Part shown: one piece after another, positions 1 through 6,091 of the stretch
How the letters are laid out: each line of letters begins with the position of its first letter
How positions within the stretch are numbered: the stretch's first letter is position 1
NCBI GenBank assembly: GCA_947440735.1
Contig: CANESA010000031.1
Coordinates: 1 to 6,564 of the forward strand
Source: Candidatus Nanopelagicaceae bacterium
GTDB taxonomy: Bacteria; Actinomycetota; Actinomycetes; Nanopelagicales; Nanopelagicaceae
Direction of reading: 5' to 3'
DNA: 6,564 nucleotides
Translations under genes and position numbers: made by a program
The notes under the pieces: model-generated
The model's database searches: none
The model's input: the letters and a program-made list of their open reading frames with translations, nothing else
Told to the model about the DNA's origin: nothing

Positions 1-402
1 ACCGATGTTGCCGCTCGCGGAATTGATATCGATGGCATTACACACGTTATTAACTATCAATGTCCAGAAGATGAGAAGACATACGTTCACCGTATTGGTC
101 GTACTGCGCGCGCTGGCGCAGATGGAATTGCTCTCACCTTTGTTGATTGGGATGATCTTGCGCGATGGAAGATGATTGATATGGCGCTTAAGCTTGGACT
201 CCCTGAACCTGTTGAGACGTACTCTTCATCTGAACATCTCTTCGAGATAATGAAAATTCCTGCTGGATCAACTGGTCGCATGGATAAACCTCGTAAAGCT
301 GCACCTGCACGTGAGAAGAGCGAGAAGAGTGAGAAGAGCGAAAGCCCTGCTCCTGCCCGCCAAAAACGTGAGCGAGTACGTACAAAGAAGTTTTCTTCTT
401 AA
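1..402 (+). CDS. DEAD-box RNA helicase, C-terminal part (5' end outside window)
   Basis: This is the last 133 residues of a superfamily 2 DEAD-box helicase, an ATP-dependent enzyme that remodels RNA duplexes in ribosome assembly or mRNA turnover. The frame is open from the first base, so the start and the DEAD motif lie upstream. Two helicase motifs are visible: motif V ([10 protein letters not shown], residues 1-10) and motif VI ([12 protein letters not shown], residues 28-39) with its arginine fingers. After the RecA2 fold ends near residue 90 there is a basic, low-complexity tail with a short Glu-Lys-Ser repeat, ending in RVRTKKFSS. Such tails are common in bacterial DEAD-box proteins and probably bind RNA. 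The TAA stop (400-402) overlaps the stop of the convergent ParA-like gene. The family is certain. Which paralogue it is (RhlE-, CsdA- or DbpA-like) cannot be decided from this fragment. Confidence 0.95.
   Translation, partial: TDVAARGIDIDGITHVINYQCPEDEKTYVHRIGRTARAGADGIALTFVDWDDLARWKMIDMALKLGLPEPVETYSSSEHLFEIMKIPAGSTGRMDKPRKAAPAREKSEKSEKSESPAPARQKRERVRTKKFSS
313..339 (+). repeat. Three tandem 9-base units encoding Glu-Lys-Ser
   Basis: GAGAAGAGC, GAGAAGAGT and GAGAAGAGC follow each other in frame in the helicase tail. They encode EKS three times, and a partial fourth unit (GAAAGC, Glu-Ser) comes after. The units differ at one third-codon position. It is a small coding microsatellite in a disordered charged linker and could expand or contract without shifting the frame. 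Confidence 0.85.
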
Positions 403-1085
403 TCTAAACCGAGTACCTCAAGCACGCTATAGGCACACTCTCGTAATTGGCCAGCTACCACTGAGTTCTTGGCATGGGTAAGAACACTTGTCGTTGTCTG
501 TGCGGCCGCTTCGATCTCACCAGCAATGCTGCAGGATCCATCCAGGTGTTCCCACTGTGAAAATTCCTTTATGGGCTTGGAGTTTTCGCCAATTGCTAGA
601 AGTTTGATTGGAGTATCTGCAGAGAGTTTAGAAATCTGTGTTACTCCTCGAAGATGATGCAAAGTATTCGAATATGGAACGAGTACTAAATCGGCAAGAT
701 CAAGGGCAGACTTTAAGCTTGCATTGATATCACTCGGGGTATCGATGATTACAACATCATATTCTTTGGGTAATTTCGCAATCAGTGCCTTCATTTCCTG
801 CCCAGTGAATCCATTTCCTACGCGAGAATCGGCAGAGATAAAATCAAAACGTTCTGCATGCGAATCAAGATCTTCGCTTCGGATCGATGTGCCAGATAGA
901 AAATCTGCCAGAGTAAGTCGTGTTCCTTCGCGACCCACACGGAATGTCAGCGATGCTTTTGGATCGCAATCAATGAGCAAAGTCTTCTTGCCATATTCAA
1001 CAGATGCCACTGAGAGTGCATGTGCAACAGTTGTCTTAGCGCTCCCTCCTGCAGTATTCGCAACTGTTACTACCTTCGCGCTCAT
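399..1085 (-). CDS. ParA/MinD-like P-loop ATPase with altered Walker A motif
   Basis: A 228-residue protein of the SIMIBI ParA/MinD/CobQ family, whose members are ATP-switched dimers used in DNA segregation, protein positioning or related tasks. Visible motifs are the P-loop at residues 12-19 (AGGSAKTT), switch I IDCDP at 38-42 and Walker B VVIIDTP at 111-117. The usual deviant Walker A is KGGxGKTT. Here the signature lysine is Ala12 and the second conserved glycine is Ala16, while the P-loop lysine (Lys17) remains. I chose the ATG at 1085 because it forms an ATGA overlap with the upstream gene's stop and has a GGTGAG three bases before it. An upstream in-frame ATG at 1109 would add eight residues that do not look like the family. 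It is the last gene of the five-gene minus-strand unit. No parB or parS-like partner is visible. The fold is confident; the biological role is unknown. Confidence 0.88.
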   Translation of the reverse strand: MSAKVVTVANTAGGSAKTTVAHALSVASVEYGKKTLLIDCDPKASLTFRVGREGTRLTLADFLSGTSIRSEDLDSHAERFDFISADSRVGNGFTGQEMKALIAKLPKEYDVVIIDTPSDINASLKSALDLADLVLVPYSNTLHHLRGVTQISKLSADTPIKLLAIGENSKPIKEFSQWEHLDGSCSIAGEIEAAAQTTTSVLTHAKNSVVAGQLRECAYSVLEVLGLD

Positions 1086-1882
1086 AGGCTCACCGATTGA
1101 TTCTGCCAACGTGCCACACCCTCATGAAATATTGGAGGTGCAATAAATGCAGAAGGAATGAGTGAGAGAGATTTACGGGTTGCAAGAAGCGAGAGGTTGG
1201 TCGCCAATTCTTGTGCAGGAAGAGTGGGCCAACCATAGAGATCACGAGCCCATCGAGGCAGACTTGCAGCAGCGAGAGAACTCAGCGCCGCCCATGCAGG
1301 CGCAGCCGGAGTAGCAAAGCGAATGACTGTGGGAAGTGGAGGCAAGGTGAGAAAAATAGCTGCGCGCTTTGCATCATCTGTTGCTGCCAGCTCAGGCGCA
1401 ATAGCCTTGAAATATTCTTTGAGTTGAACGAGCGTTGTTGGAACATCGCTTCGAGGAATTCCAACAAGTTCTGCAAACTCAACCATTTCAGAGATGTATG
1501 TATCTTTATCTTCAGCGCTGAGGGGCGCACCTGAGCGAAATGCGACATCAAGAAAAGAATCGACCATCGCCATATGTACCCAGAGCAGTTCGTGTGGATC
1601 ATCTAAACCAAGCTTTGTATGGACTCTGCGAACGCGAGATGTGAGTTCGAGTGCTTGTTCTGTGCTGCCAAAAGTAAGGGTGGTGACGTAATCACCAGTT
1701 CTTTGCAGCCTTCCCCATGCATCTTCACGAAAATTTGAATGTGTGGCAACCCCTGCCATAGCAACGGGATGAAGTGCTTGTTGGAAGAGGGCTCGGACTC
1801 CCCCGATGAGCATGGAAGGATCGCTGTGAACTTTCCAGACAATACTGTCGGGGCTGTAAATACCGCGTGGATCGTATGACAT
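1082..1882 (-). CDS. DUF2236 / MpaB-like oxygenase family protein
   Basis: A 266-residue protein of the DUF2236 family, common in Actinobacteria and related to fungal MpaB and latex-clearing protein, several of which are haem-dependent oxygenases. Family landmarks are present: ALFQQALHPVAMAGVATHS at residues 31-49 with His38, then FREDAWGRLQRTGDYV at 51-66, RRVH at 85-88, and WVHMAMVDSF at 101-110 with His103. These conserved histidines include likely haem ligands, by family analogy. The substrate is unknown. An in-frame ATG at 1984 would add 34 residues read across the end of the MarC gene. I prefer the ATG at 1882, since MSYDPRGIYSP leads directly into the domain and lies four bases after the MarC stop. 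No good Shine-Dalgarno site precedes it, so translation is probably coupled to MarC. Its TGA overlaps the ParA-like ATG. Confidence 0.85.
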   Translation of the reverse strand: MSYDPRGIYSPDSIVWKVHSDPSMLIGGVRALFQQALHPVAMAGVATHSNFREDAWGRLQRTGDYVTTLTFGSTEQALELTSRVRRVHTKLGLDDPHELLWVHMAMVDSFLDVAFRSGAPLSAEDKDTYISEMVEFAELVGIPRSDVPTTLVQLKEYFKAIAPELAATDDAKRAAIFLTLPPLPTVIRFATPAAPAWAALSSLAAASLPRWARDLYGWPTLPAQELATNLSLLATRKSLSLIPSAFIAPPIFHEGVARWQNQSVSL

Positions 1883-1886
1883 AGAT

Positions 1887-2501
1887 CTAGGCAGAGAGAA
1901 CTTTGATTGCATCTGCGAGCATTTGAACAGCGATGGCGGCGAGCAAGAGTCCTGCAATACGCGCAACGAGAGTGACGCCAGCATCTTTAATGACGCTCAA
2001 AATTTTAGTCGAAGCCATCAGGGCAAGTGCAATAATCACATGAACACCAACGATTGCAGCAATCAAGCCAAGAGCTAGTGGCGTTGAATCAACTTGCTTC
2101 ACAAAGATCATTGTCGCAACGATTGCGCCAGGTCCGGCAAGCAATGGAGTTCCTAGCGGAACAAGGGCGACATTCTTATTAGTCGAAGCATCCATTTCAT
2201 CTATTCGTCCGGTCAGAAGTTGAAGTGAGACGTAGAGAAGAAGGAGACCTCCCGCAGCCTGCAGCGCTTCCATCGAAACATTCATGTACTCAAGGACAAA
2301 TTGACCAAAGAGAGCAAATGATGTGATTACGATCAGTGAGATTGCAGCAGCTTGCCATGCTAAACGAATGCGCTCTTTTGGAGTTTTATCTGAGACAAGA
2401 GCTAAAAATATTGGGGTCGCACCCGGTGGATCCATAATCACCAAAAGGGTGACAAAAGATTGCACTGCAAATGTCAGCGCACTTACTTCAGTCAGATTCA
2501 T
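1887..2501 (-). CDS. MarC family (UPF0056) integral membrane protein
   Basis: A 204-residue membrane protein of the MarC/UPF0056 family. The normal family length is about 200-220, so it looks complete. Six hydrophobic segments are visible at about residues 8-32, 48-70, 78-98, 116-136, 142-164 and 178-199. Two family signatures are present: DPPGATPIFL at 24-33 and GPGAI at 123-127. The name comes from the E. coli multiple-antibiotic-resistance locus, but a direct resistance role was not upheld and the substrate is unknown, so I give no gene symbol. The ATG at 2501 overlaps the TGA of the upstream PHP gene (ATGA). An AAGGGT nine bases before the start is a plausible ribosome binding site. Its TAG is followed after four bases by the start of the DUF2236 gene. 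Confidence 0.9.
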   Translation of the reverse strand: MNLTEVSALTFAVQSFVTLLVIMDPPGATPIFLALVSDKTPKERIRLAWQAAAISLIVITSFALFGQFVLEYMNVSMEALQAAGGLLLLYVSLQLLTGRIDEMDASTNKNVALVPLGTPLLAGPGAIVATMIFVKQVDSTPLALGLIAAIVGVHVIIALALMASTKILSVIKDAGVTLVARIAGLLLAAIAVQMLADAIKVLSA

Positions 2502-3343
2502 TCTGTAACGACCCTTCGAGCATCTGCCATTGATTCAAGGCGTGCCCATTCTGCAGGATCAGTATGGTTTTCGCCTATTGAGTTGAGTTTTCCTGTGCCG
2601 TGATAATCGCTTGCACCCGTAATAACGAGTCCTAAATCACGGGCTAGCTCACGCAATTGTTCACGTTCTTCTTGAGAGTGATCACGATGCTCTACCTCTA
2701 CTCCATTAAGTCCAGCAGTAATCAATGATGGGAAGCTCATTGCAGAAAGTGTTTGGCCGCGTCGTGTTGCAAATGGGTGTGCGATAACTGCCACTCCCCC
2801 TGCTTGTCGAATCACTTTAATTGCATCTTCTGGAGTCGGTGCAATATGAGTCACGTAGTACTTCGAACCATTATGCAGAAGAGTTGCAAATGCTTCATCA
2901 CGGCTTGCAATGTGGCCTTTTGCCACAAGAGCATCTGCCAAGTGGGGGCGCCCCACAGTGGCACCTTCGGGCATCGCGGCAAATACTTCTTCAAGAGATA
3001 TTTCGATTCCATCTGCTGTCAATAATTCGGTCATGCGGCGCATACGAGGAAGGCGTGAATCACGGCACTCTTCGAGCATCGTTTGCATCGTCGCATTTTC
3101 GCCATCGAAGAGAAGTCCCAGCATGTGCACGGCAACATCATCTTCGGTCAGACATGAAATTTCGGCACCAAGAACAAGTGCAAGGTGTGCTCTACGTGCA
3201 GCGATGGCATCTTTCCACCCAGATGTGGTGTCATGATCGGTAATTCCAAGAACAGTAATACCTGCCGAAAGTGCTTTATTGATCAGCGCATGAGGAGTAT
3301 CGGTGCCATCGCTATTATTCGTGTGAGTGTGTAAATCAATCAT
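2498..3343 (-). CDS. PHP-domain metal-dependent phosphoesterase (TrpH / RNase AM-like)
   Basis: A 281-residue cytoplasmic protein with a full PHP fold, the usual length for the TrpH/YciV group. Metal-binding motifs are easy to place: HTH at residues 5-7 with Asp12, DHD at 36-38 in GITDHDT, Glu61 in GAEIS, His73, RPH at 132-134, AHPF at 188-191 and SDYHG at 245-249. They match the trinuclear metal centre known for the family. Characterised relatives hydrolyse 3',5'-bisphosphonucleotides or trim RNA 5' ends (RNase AM, E. coli YciV), so a 5'-3' nuclease or nucleotide phosphatase is the best guess. The ATG at 3343 overlaps the TGA of the exporter gene. A GAGGTG eleven bases upstream is a somewhat distant ribosome binding site. 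Its own TGA overlaps the MarC start. No residue appears to be missing. Confidence 0.9.
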   Translation of the reverse strand: MIDLHTHTNNSDGTDTPHALINKALSAGITVLGITDHDTTSGWKDAIAARRAHLALVLGAEISCLTEDDVAVHMLGLLFDGENATMQTMLEECRDSRLPRMRRMTELLTADGIEISLEEVFAAMPEGATVGRPHLADALVAKGHIASRDEAFATLLHNGSKYYVTHIAPTPEDAIKVIRQAGGVAVIAHPFATRRGQTLSAMSFPSLITAGLNGVEVEHRDHSQEEREQLRELARDLGLVITGASDYHGTGKLNSIGENHTDPAEWARLESMADARRVVTE

Positions 3344-4248
3344 TCGTCGATCACCACCTCACTTGGCCGAGTTCTTAGGACTACAAGTATGCACCCTGTA
3401 AGGATGACAATTATTCCTGGAATAAGGGCAATCGGTGGTCTCTGATCTAGCCACCAAATTGCAAGAAGGGTAGCGACCGGAACTTCAAAGAAAACGATCA
3501 GCGAAACTATTGCAGGAGACACACGTTTGAGCGTTGCATTAAACATTGAGTGGCCCAGAATCTGTGCACCTGCGATGAGGCCCAACAAAATAAGCCACTC
3601 ATTTTTTTCAAAGTGAGTAACTTCTACTCCCATAACAAGTGCGATGGGAAGAGCTGTCACCGCGCAAACGAAATAGCAGATTGAGGTGTAGCTGTGAGTT
3701 CCGATCTCTCTCTGGGCCTTAGAGCCGAGCATCGTGTAAATGGCAGCAAGTGCGGCAGAAATTATTGCTGCAACATCACCTTTGAAGGTAAGCCACGAAA
3801 TTGATAGGTCAACACCTGAAATCATTAACACGCCGAGAAATGAAACTCCCATTCCTAACCAGGCTCTTGAAGGAATATATCCGCCAAGTGCTCTTACAAA
3901 GAGTGCAGCGAATATAGGCTGCAGAGCGACGAGGGCGGTACCGGCAGCAACTGTTGTCCAACGCATTGCAATAAAGAAACCAATAAAGTGGAGTGCAAGA
4001 ACGAATCCTGAAAGCGCCGAGATAGCTATGGCTTTGCGGTGATGTCGATCTTTGGTGGCTAAATCTTGCATAGCGAATGGAAGTGTGAAGAGAGCTCCGC
4101 CAAGATTTCTCCAAAAAATCAGGGTCACCACTGGCATTGCACTCATCGCAATGAGGGGTCCAGATGTACCAATTCCGATGATTCCCAGACCCAATCGAAT
4201 GAGATCTGGACGCTCAGGTATCTGAGTGTGATTCTCGATCGAGGACAT
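3340..4248 (-). CDS. EamA-family (DMT superfamily) transporter
   Basis: A 302-residue inner-membrane protein with two tandem EamA repeats, roughly residues 17-145 and 156-292, giving about ten hydrophobic helices, the standard architecture of drug/metabolite transporters. Typical signatures are the FWRNLGGALFTLP stretch (45-57), WTTVAAGTALVALQPIFAALF (97-117) in helix four and its start, and SPAIVSLIVFFEVPVATLLA (244-263) in the second repeat. Relatives export amino acids, metabolites or drugs, but the substrate cannot be read from the sequence. It is the first gene of the minus-strand unit. The ATG at 4248 has no Shine-Dalgarno site in front. Instead a TACCTT hexamer lies at exactly -12 to -7, so translation is predicted to start at the first base of a leaderless mRNA. 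Its TGA overlaps the PHP gene start. Confidence 0.9.
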   Translation of the reverse strand: MSSIENHTQIPERPDLIRLGLGIIGIGTSGPLIAMSAMPVVTLIFWRNLGGALFTLPFAMQDLATKDRHHRKAIAISALSGFVLALHFIGFFIAMRWTTVAAGTALVALQPIFAALFVRALGGYIPSRAWLGMGVSFLGVLMISGVDLSISWLTFKGDVAAIISAALAAIYTMLGSKAQREIGTHSYTSICYFVCAVTALPIALVMGVEVTHFEKNEWLILLGLIAGAQILGHSMFNATLKRVSPAIVSLIVFFEVPVATLLAIWWLDQRPPIALIPGIIVILTGCILVVLRTRPSEVVIDE

Positions 4249-4254
4249 AGGGCA

Positions 4255-4260
4255 AAGGTA
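4255..4260 (-). promoter_or_regulatory. -10 hexamer TACCTT for the EamA operon, leaderless geometry
   Basis: Read on the minus strand this is TACCTT, fitting the actinobacterial TANNNT pattern. It occupies exactly -12 to -7 if transcription starts at the A of the ATG at 4248. No Shine-Dalgarno site lies between. No convincing -35 box is seen; that region falls on the opposing promoter. Confidence 0.5.
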
Positions 4261-4280
4261 TCTGATGTGTGAGAGACAGA

Positions 4281-4286
4281 TACAAT
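4281..4286 (+). promoter_or_regulatory. -10 hexamer TACAAT for the MgtE-like operon, leaderless geometry
   Basis: TACAAT is one base from the TATAAT consensus and lies at exactly -12 to -7 relative to the A of the ATG at 4293. That spacing predicts an mRNA beginning at the start codon. The six bases between (TTGCCT) contain no ribosome binding site. A -35 element is not recognisable at the usual spacing, where the sequence overlaps the opposing -10 region. Confidence 0.6.
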
Positions 4287-4292
4287 TTGCCT

Positions 4293-5588
4293 ATGAGCGC
4301 AAACATCTCCAGTCGAGTGTTTCTCGCCAGATTAGCTGGAACTGCAGTTTTTGATCCTAATGGAGATCCAGTTGGTAAGGTCAGAGACGCTGTTGCGACC
4401 CTGCGCGCAAATAATCAACCTCCCCGAATCCTCGGTCTGATTGTTGAAGTTCCATTACGACGACGTGTCTTTGTTCCCATCACTCGAGTCACTTCAATTG
4501 AATCCGGAACTGTCGTCATCACTGGACTTGTAAATATGCGACGCTTTGAATCTCGCGCTGGAGAAATTCTAGTTTTGGGCGATATGTTAGATCGTTCCGT
4601 CACACTTATTGAAAGTAATGAACCCGTCCTAGTTGAAGATCTCGGAATGGAACAAAATCGCACCGGTGATTGGCTCATGACTCGCGTGCACATTATGAAG
4701 CGCGGCCAAGGTATTCGCCGTAAAGGTGCGACCTCAACTGTTTCTTGGGAAGAAGTTCAAGGTTTTGCAACTGCCGAGAGCGAGCAGGGGACTTCAAATT
4801 TGCTTTCAACCCTCAGTAATTTACGCGCAGCAGATTTAGCTGCCGTTATTCAAGATTTAGCGCCAAAGCGCCGTGTTGAAGTGGCACGTGCACTCGATGA
4901 CGAAAGATTGGCAGATGTCCTCGAAGAGATGGATGAGGCTGAACGTGTAGCCCTCCTGAGCGAACTTGAAGGCGAACGTGCTGCAGATGTTCTTGGTGAA
5001 ATGGATCCAGATGATGCTGCAGATTTACTTCGCGAAGTAGGCGAAGAGCGAGCACAAGTACTTATTGATTTAATGGAACCAGAAGATGCCGAAGATGTTA
5101 TTCGTTTGATGACATACGAGGATTACTCAGCCGGTGGAATGATGACAACTGAGCCACTGATCATGAGCGCTGACTACACAGTCGCAGATGCACTCGCCGC
5201 AGTTCGCAAAAGTGAAATTTCTCCAGCACTTGCATCACAAGTCTTTGTCACCAGACAACCACTTGAAACTCCAACCGGTCGCTTTATCGGAATGGTTCAC
5301 TACCAGCGACTGCTTCGCGAACCACCGGCTACGCTTTTAGGTTCGCTCGTTGATACAGATACGCAAGGGCTAAGTCCAGATGCAACGCTCAATGAGGTCT
5401 CCTCGTATCTTGCGAGCTATAACTTGCTCAGCGTCCCAGTCGTTGATGTAAATGAACGTTTATTAGGAGCAGTTACAGTCGATGACGTGCTCGATCACTT
5501 GTTGCCAGATAATTGGCGAGTTGATCATCGCGATCACAGACGTACTGGTTTAGAAAATTTAACGCAAAAAGTTGAAGGGCAGGTGTAA
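4293..5588 (+). CDS. Channel-less MgtE-like protein: PRC-barrel, MgtE-N and tandem CBS domains
   Basis: A 431-residue soluble protein. Residues about 11-76 resemble a PRC-barrel (LAGTAVFDPNGDPVGKVRD, then VFVPITRVTSI), and about 97-157 look like a second, diverged copy. The MgtE N-terminal domain follows at about 170-275, made of acidic helical repeats such as LADVLEEMDEAE and AADVLGEMDPDDAADLL. The AGGMMTTE junction at 280-287 leads into CBS 1 (about 284-342) and CBS 2 (about 348-406). In true MgtE Mg2+ channels the CBS pair is followed by a plug helix and five membrane helices. Here the protein ends 25 residues later with no hydrophobic segment, so it cannot be a channel alone. It is probably a Mg2+ or adenine-nucleotide sensor. 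I chose the ATG at 4293 over an in-frame GTG at 4269 because of the promoter spacing and the natural domain start. The DUF1003 gene follows after two bases. Confidence 0.88.
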   Translation: MSANISSRVFLARLAGTAVFDPNGDPVGKVRDAVATLRANNQPPRILGLIVEVPLRRRVFVPITRVTSIESGTVVITGLVNMRRFESRAGEILVLGDMLDRSVTLIESNEPVLVEDLGMEQNRTGDWLMTRVHIMKRGQGIRRKGATSTVSWEEVQGFATAESEQGTSNLLSTLSNLRAADLAAVIQDLAPKRRVEVARALDDERLADVLEEMDEAERVALLSELEGERAADVLGEMDPDDAADLLREVGEERAQVLIDLMEPEDAEDVIRLMTYEDYSAGGMMTTEPLIMSADYTVADALAAVRKSEISPALASQVFVTRQPLETPTGRFIGMVHYQRLLREPPATLLGSLVDTDTQGLSPDATLNEVSSYLASYNLLSVPVVDVNERLLGAVTVDDVLDHLLPDNWRVDHRDHRRTGLENLTQKVEGQV

Positions 5589-5590
5589 AG

Positions 5591-6091
5591 ATGGCTCGCA
5601 ACAACGGATTGGATACTCCTCGCGAAACTCGACGCACCCTGCGTCCGAATATTGATGCTGAGGCATTCGGTCGTCTCTCAGAGAAATTTGCACGCTTTCT
5701 GGGAACCGCCCGCTTCTTAGTTTATATGAGCGTATTTGTGCTCTCGTGGGTTCTATGGAACACGCTAGCGCCAGCAGATATTCGCTTCGATGAGTTTCCG
5801 TTTATTTTTCTTACCTTAATTCTCTCTCTCCAAGCATCGTATGCTGCGCCTTTAATTCTTCTGGCTCAGAATCGACAGACAGATCGTGATCGAATTGCTT
5901 TAGCTGAAGATCGTGCCCGCAATGATCGCAGCATGGCAGATACTGAATATCTCACTCGAGAGCTTGCAAGTCTTCGTATCGCACTAGGTGAAGTTGCAAC
6001 TCGAGACTTCCTCAAAGATCAGTTGGAAGATATAGCCCAGGAGATTATTGAAGAGTTACGAAGAGATTCCGAGCCTGATACCAAGAAGTGA
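5591..6091 (+). CDS. DUF1003 family membrane protein
   Basis: A 166-residue protein of the DUF1003 family, whose molecular function is unknown. A charged N-terminal stretch (1-40) is followed by two membrane helices at about 41-60 and 70-92, a short loop between them (APADIRFDEFP), and the family signature FIFLTLILSLQASYAAPLIL with LAQNRQTDRDR (71-101). The C-terminal part (about 95-160) is highly charged and predicted helical, probably a coiled coil in the cytoplasm. The gene starts two bases after the MgtE-like stop. CAGGTG five bases before the ATG is a good ribosome binding site. Co-transcription with a channel-less MgtE-N/CBS protein suggests it may tether that protein to the membrane; this is inference. 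Its last 36 bases overlap the convergent Mrp gene. Confidence 0.9.
   Translation: MARNNGLDTPRETRRTLRPNIDAEAFGRLSEKFARFLGTARFLVYMSVFVLSWVLWNTLAPADIRFDEFPFIFLTLILSLQASYAAPLILLAQNRQTDRDRIALAEDRARNDRSMADTEYLTRELASLRIALGEVATRDFLKDQLEDIAQEIIEELRRDSEPDTKK

Larger units (their letters stand above)
399..4248 (-). other. Predicted five-gene operon EamA - PHP - MarC - DUF2236 - ParA-like
   Basis: All five genes read leftward with no room for internal promoters or terminators between them. The junctions are ATGA overlaps at 3340-3343, 2498-2501 and 1082-1085, and a four-base gap at 1883-1886. The ATGA arrangement is the classic geometry for termination-reinitiation coupling. The genes share no obvious pathway, so co-expression may reflect genome compaction more than joint function. 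The only visible promoter is the one in front of the EamA gene. Confidence 0.75.
4246..4295. repeat. Imperfect inverted repeat spanning the divergent promoter region
   Basis: The left arm is CATAGGGCAAAGGTATCTG (4246-4264). The reverse complement of the right arm (4277-4295) is CATAGGCAAATTGTATCTG. They match at 15 of 19 positions around a 12-base centre (4265-4276). Each arm contains one gene's start codon and its -10 hexamer, so the symmetry fits a mirrored pair of promoters. It could also be a binding site for a dimeric regulator; the sequence alone does not decide. Confidence 0.8.

Noticed and set aside
385..400. AAGAAG-TTTT-CTTCTT stem at the helicase end as an intrinsic terminator
   Set aside because: The six-pair stem is AT-rich and no U-tract follows on either strand; it can be explained by the Lys-rich coding sequence.
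724..1146. A 140-residue open frame on the plus strand opposite the ParA-like gene
   Set aside because: It lies wholly antisense to a well-supported gene family, has no recognisable domain, and its composition is Ser/Arg-rich as expected for a frame shadow.
1883..1984. N-terminal extension of the DUF2236 protein from an upstream ATG at 1984
   Set aside because: The extra 34 residues are read out of frame across the end of MarC, look unlike the family, and a better ATG sits four bases after the MarC stop.
2821..3243. A 140-residue open frame on the plus strand opposite the PHP gene
   Set aside because: His/Gln/Arg-rich reading without domain features, antisense to conserved metal-binding motifs of the PHP protein; it is a shadow.
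4269..4292. GTG start for the MgtE-like protein, adding eight residues
   Set aside because: The GTG lies upstream of the -10 hexamer, which would fall inside the coding sequence; the ATG at 4293 fits both the promoter spacing and the domain start.
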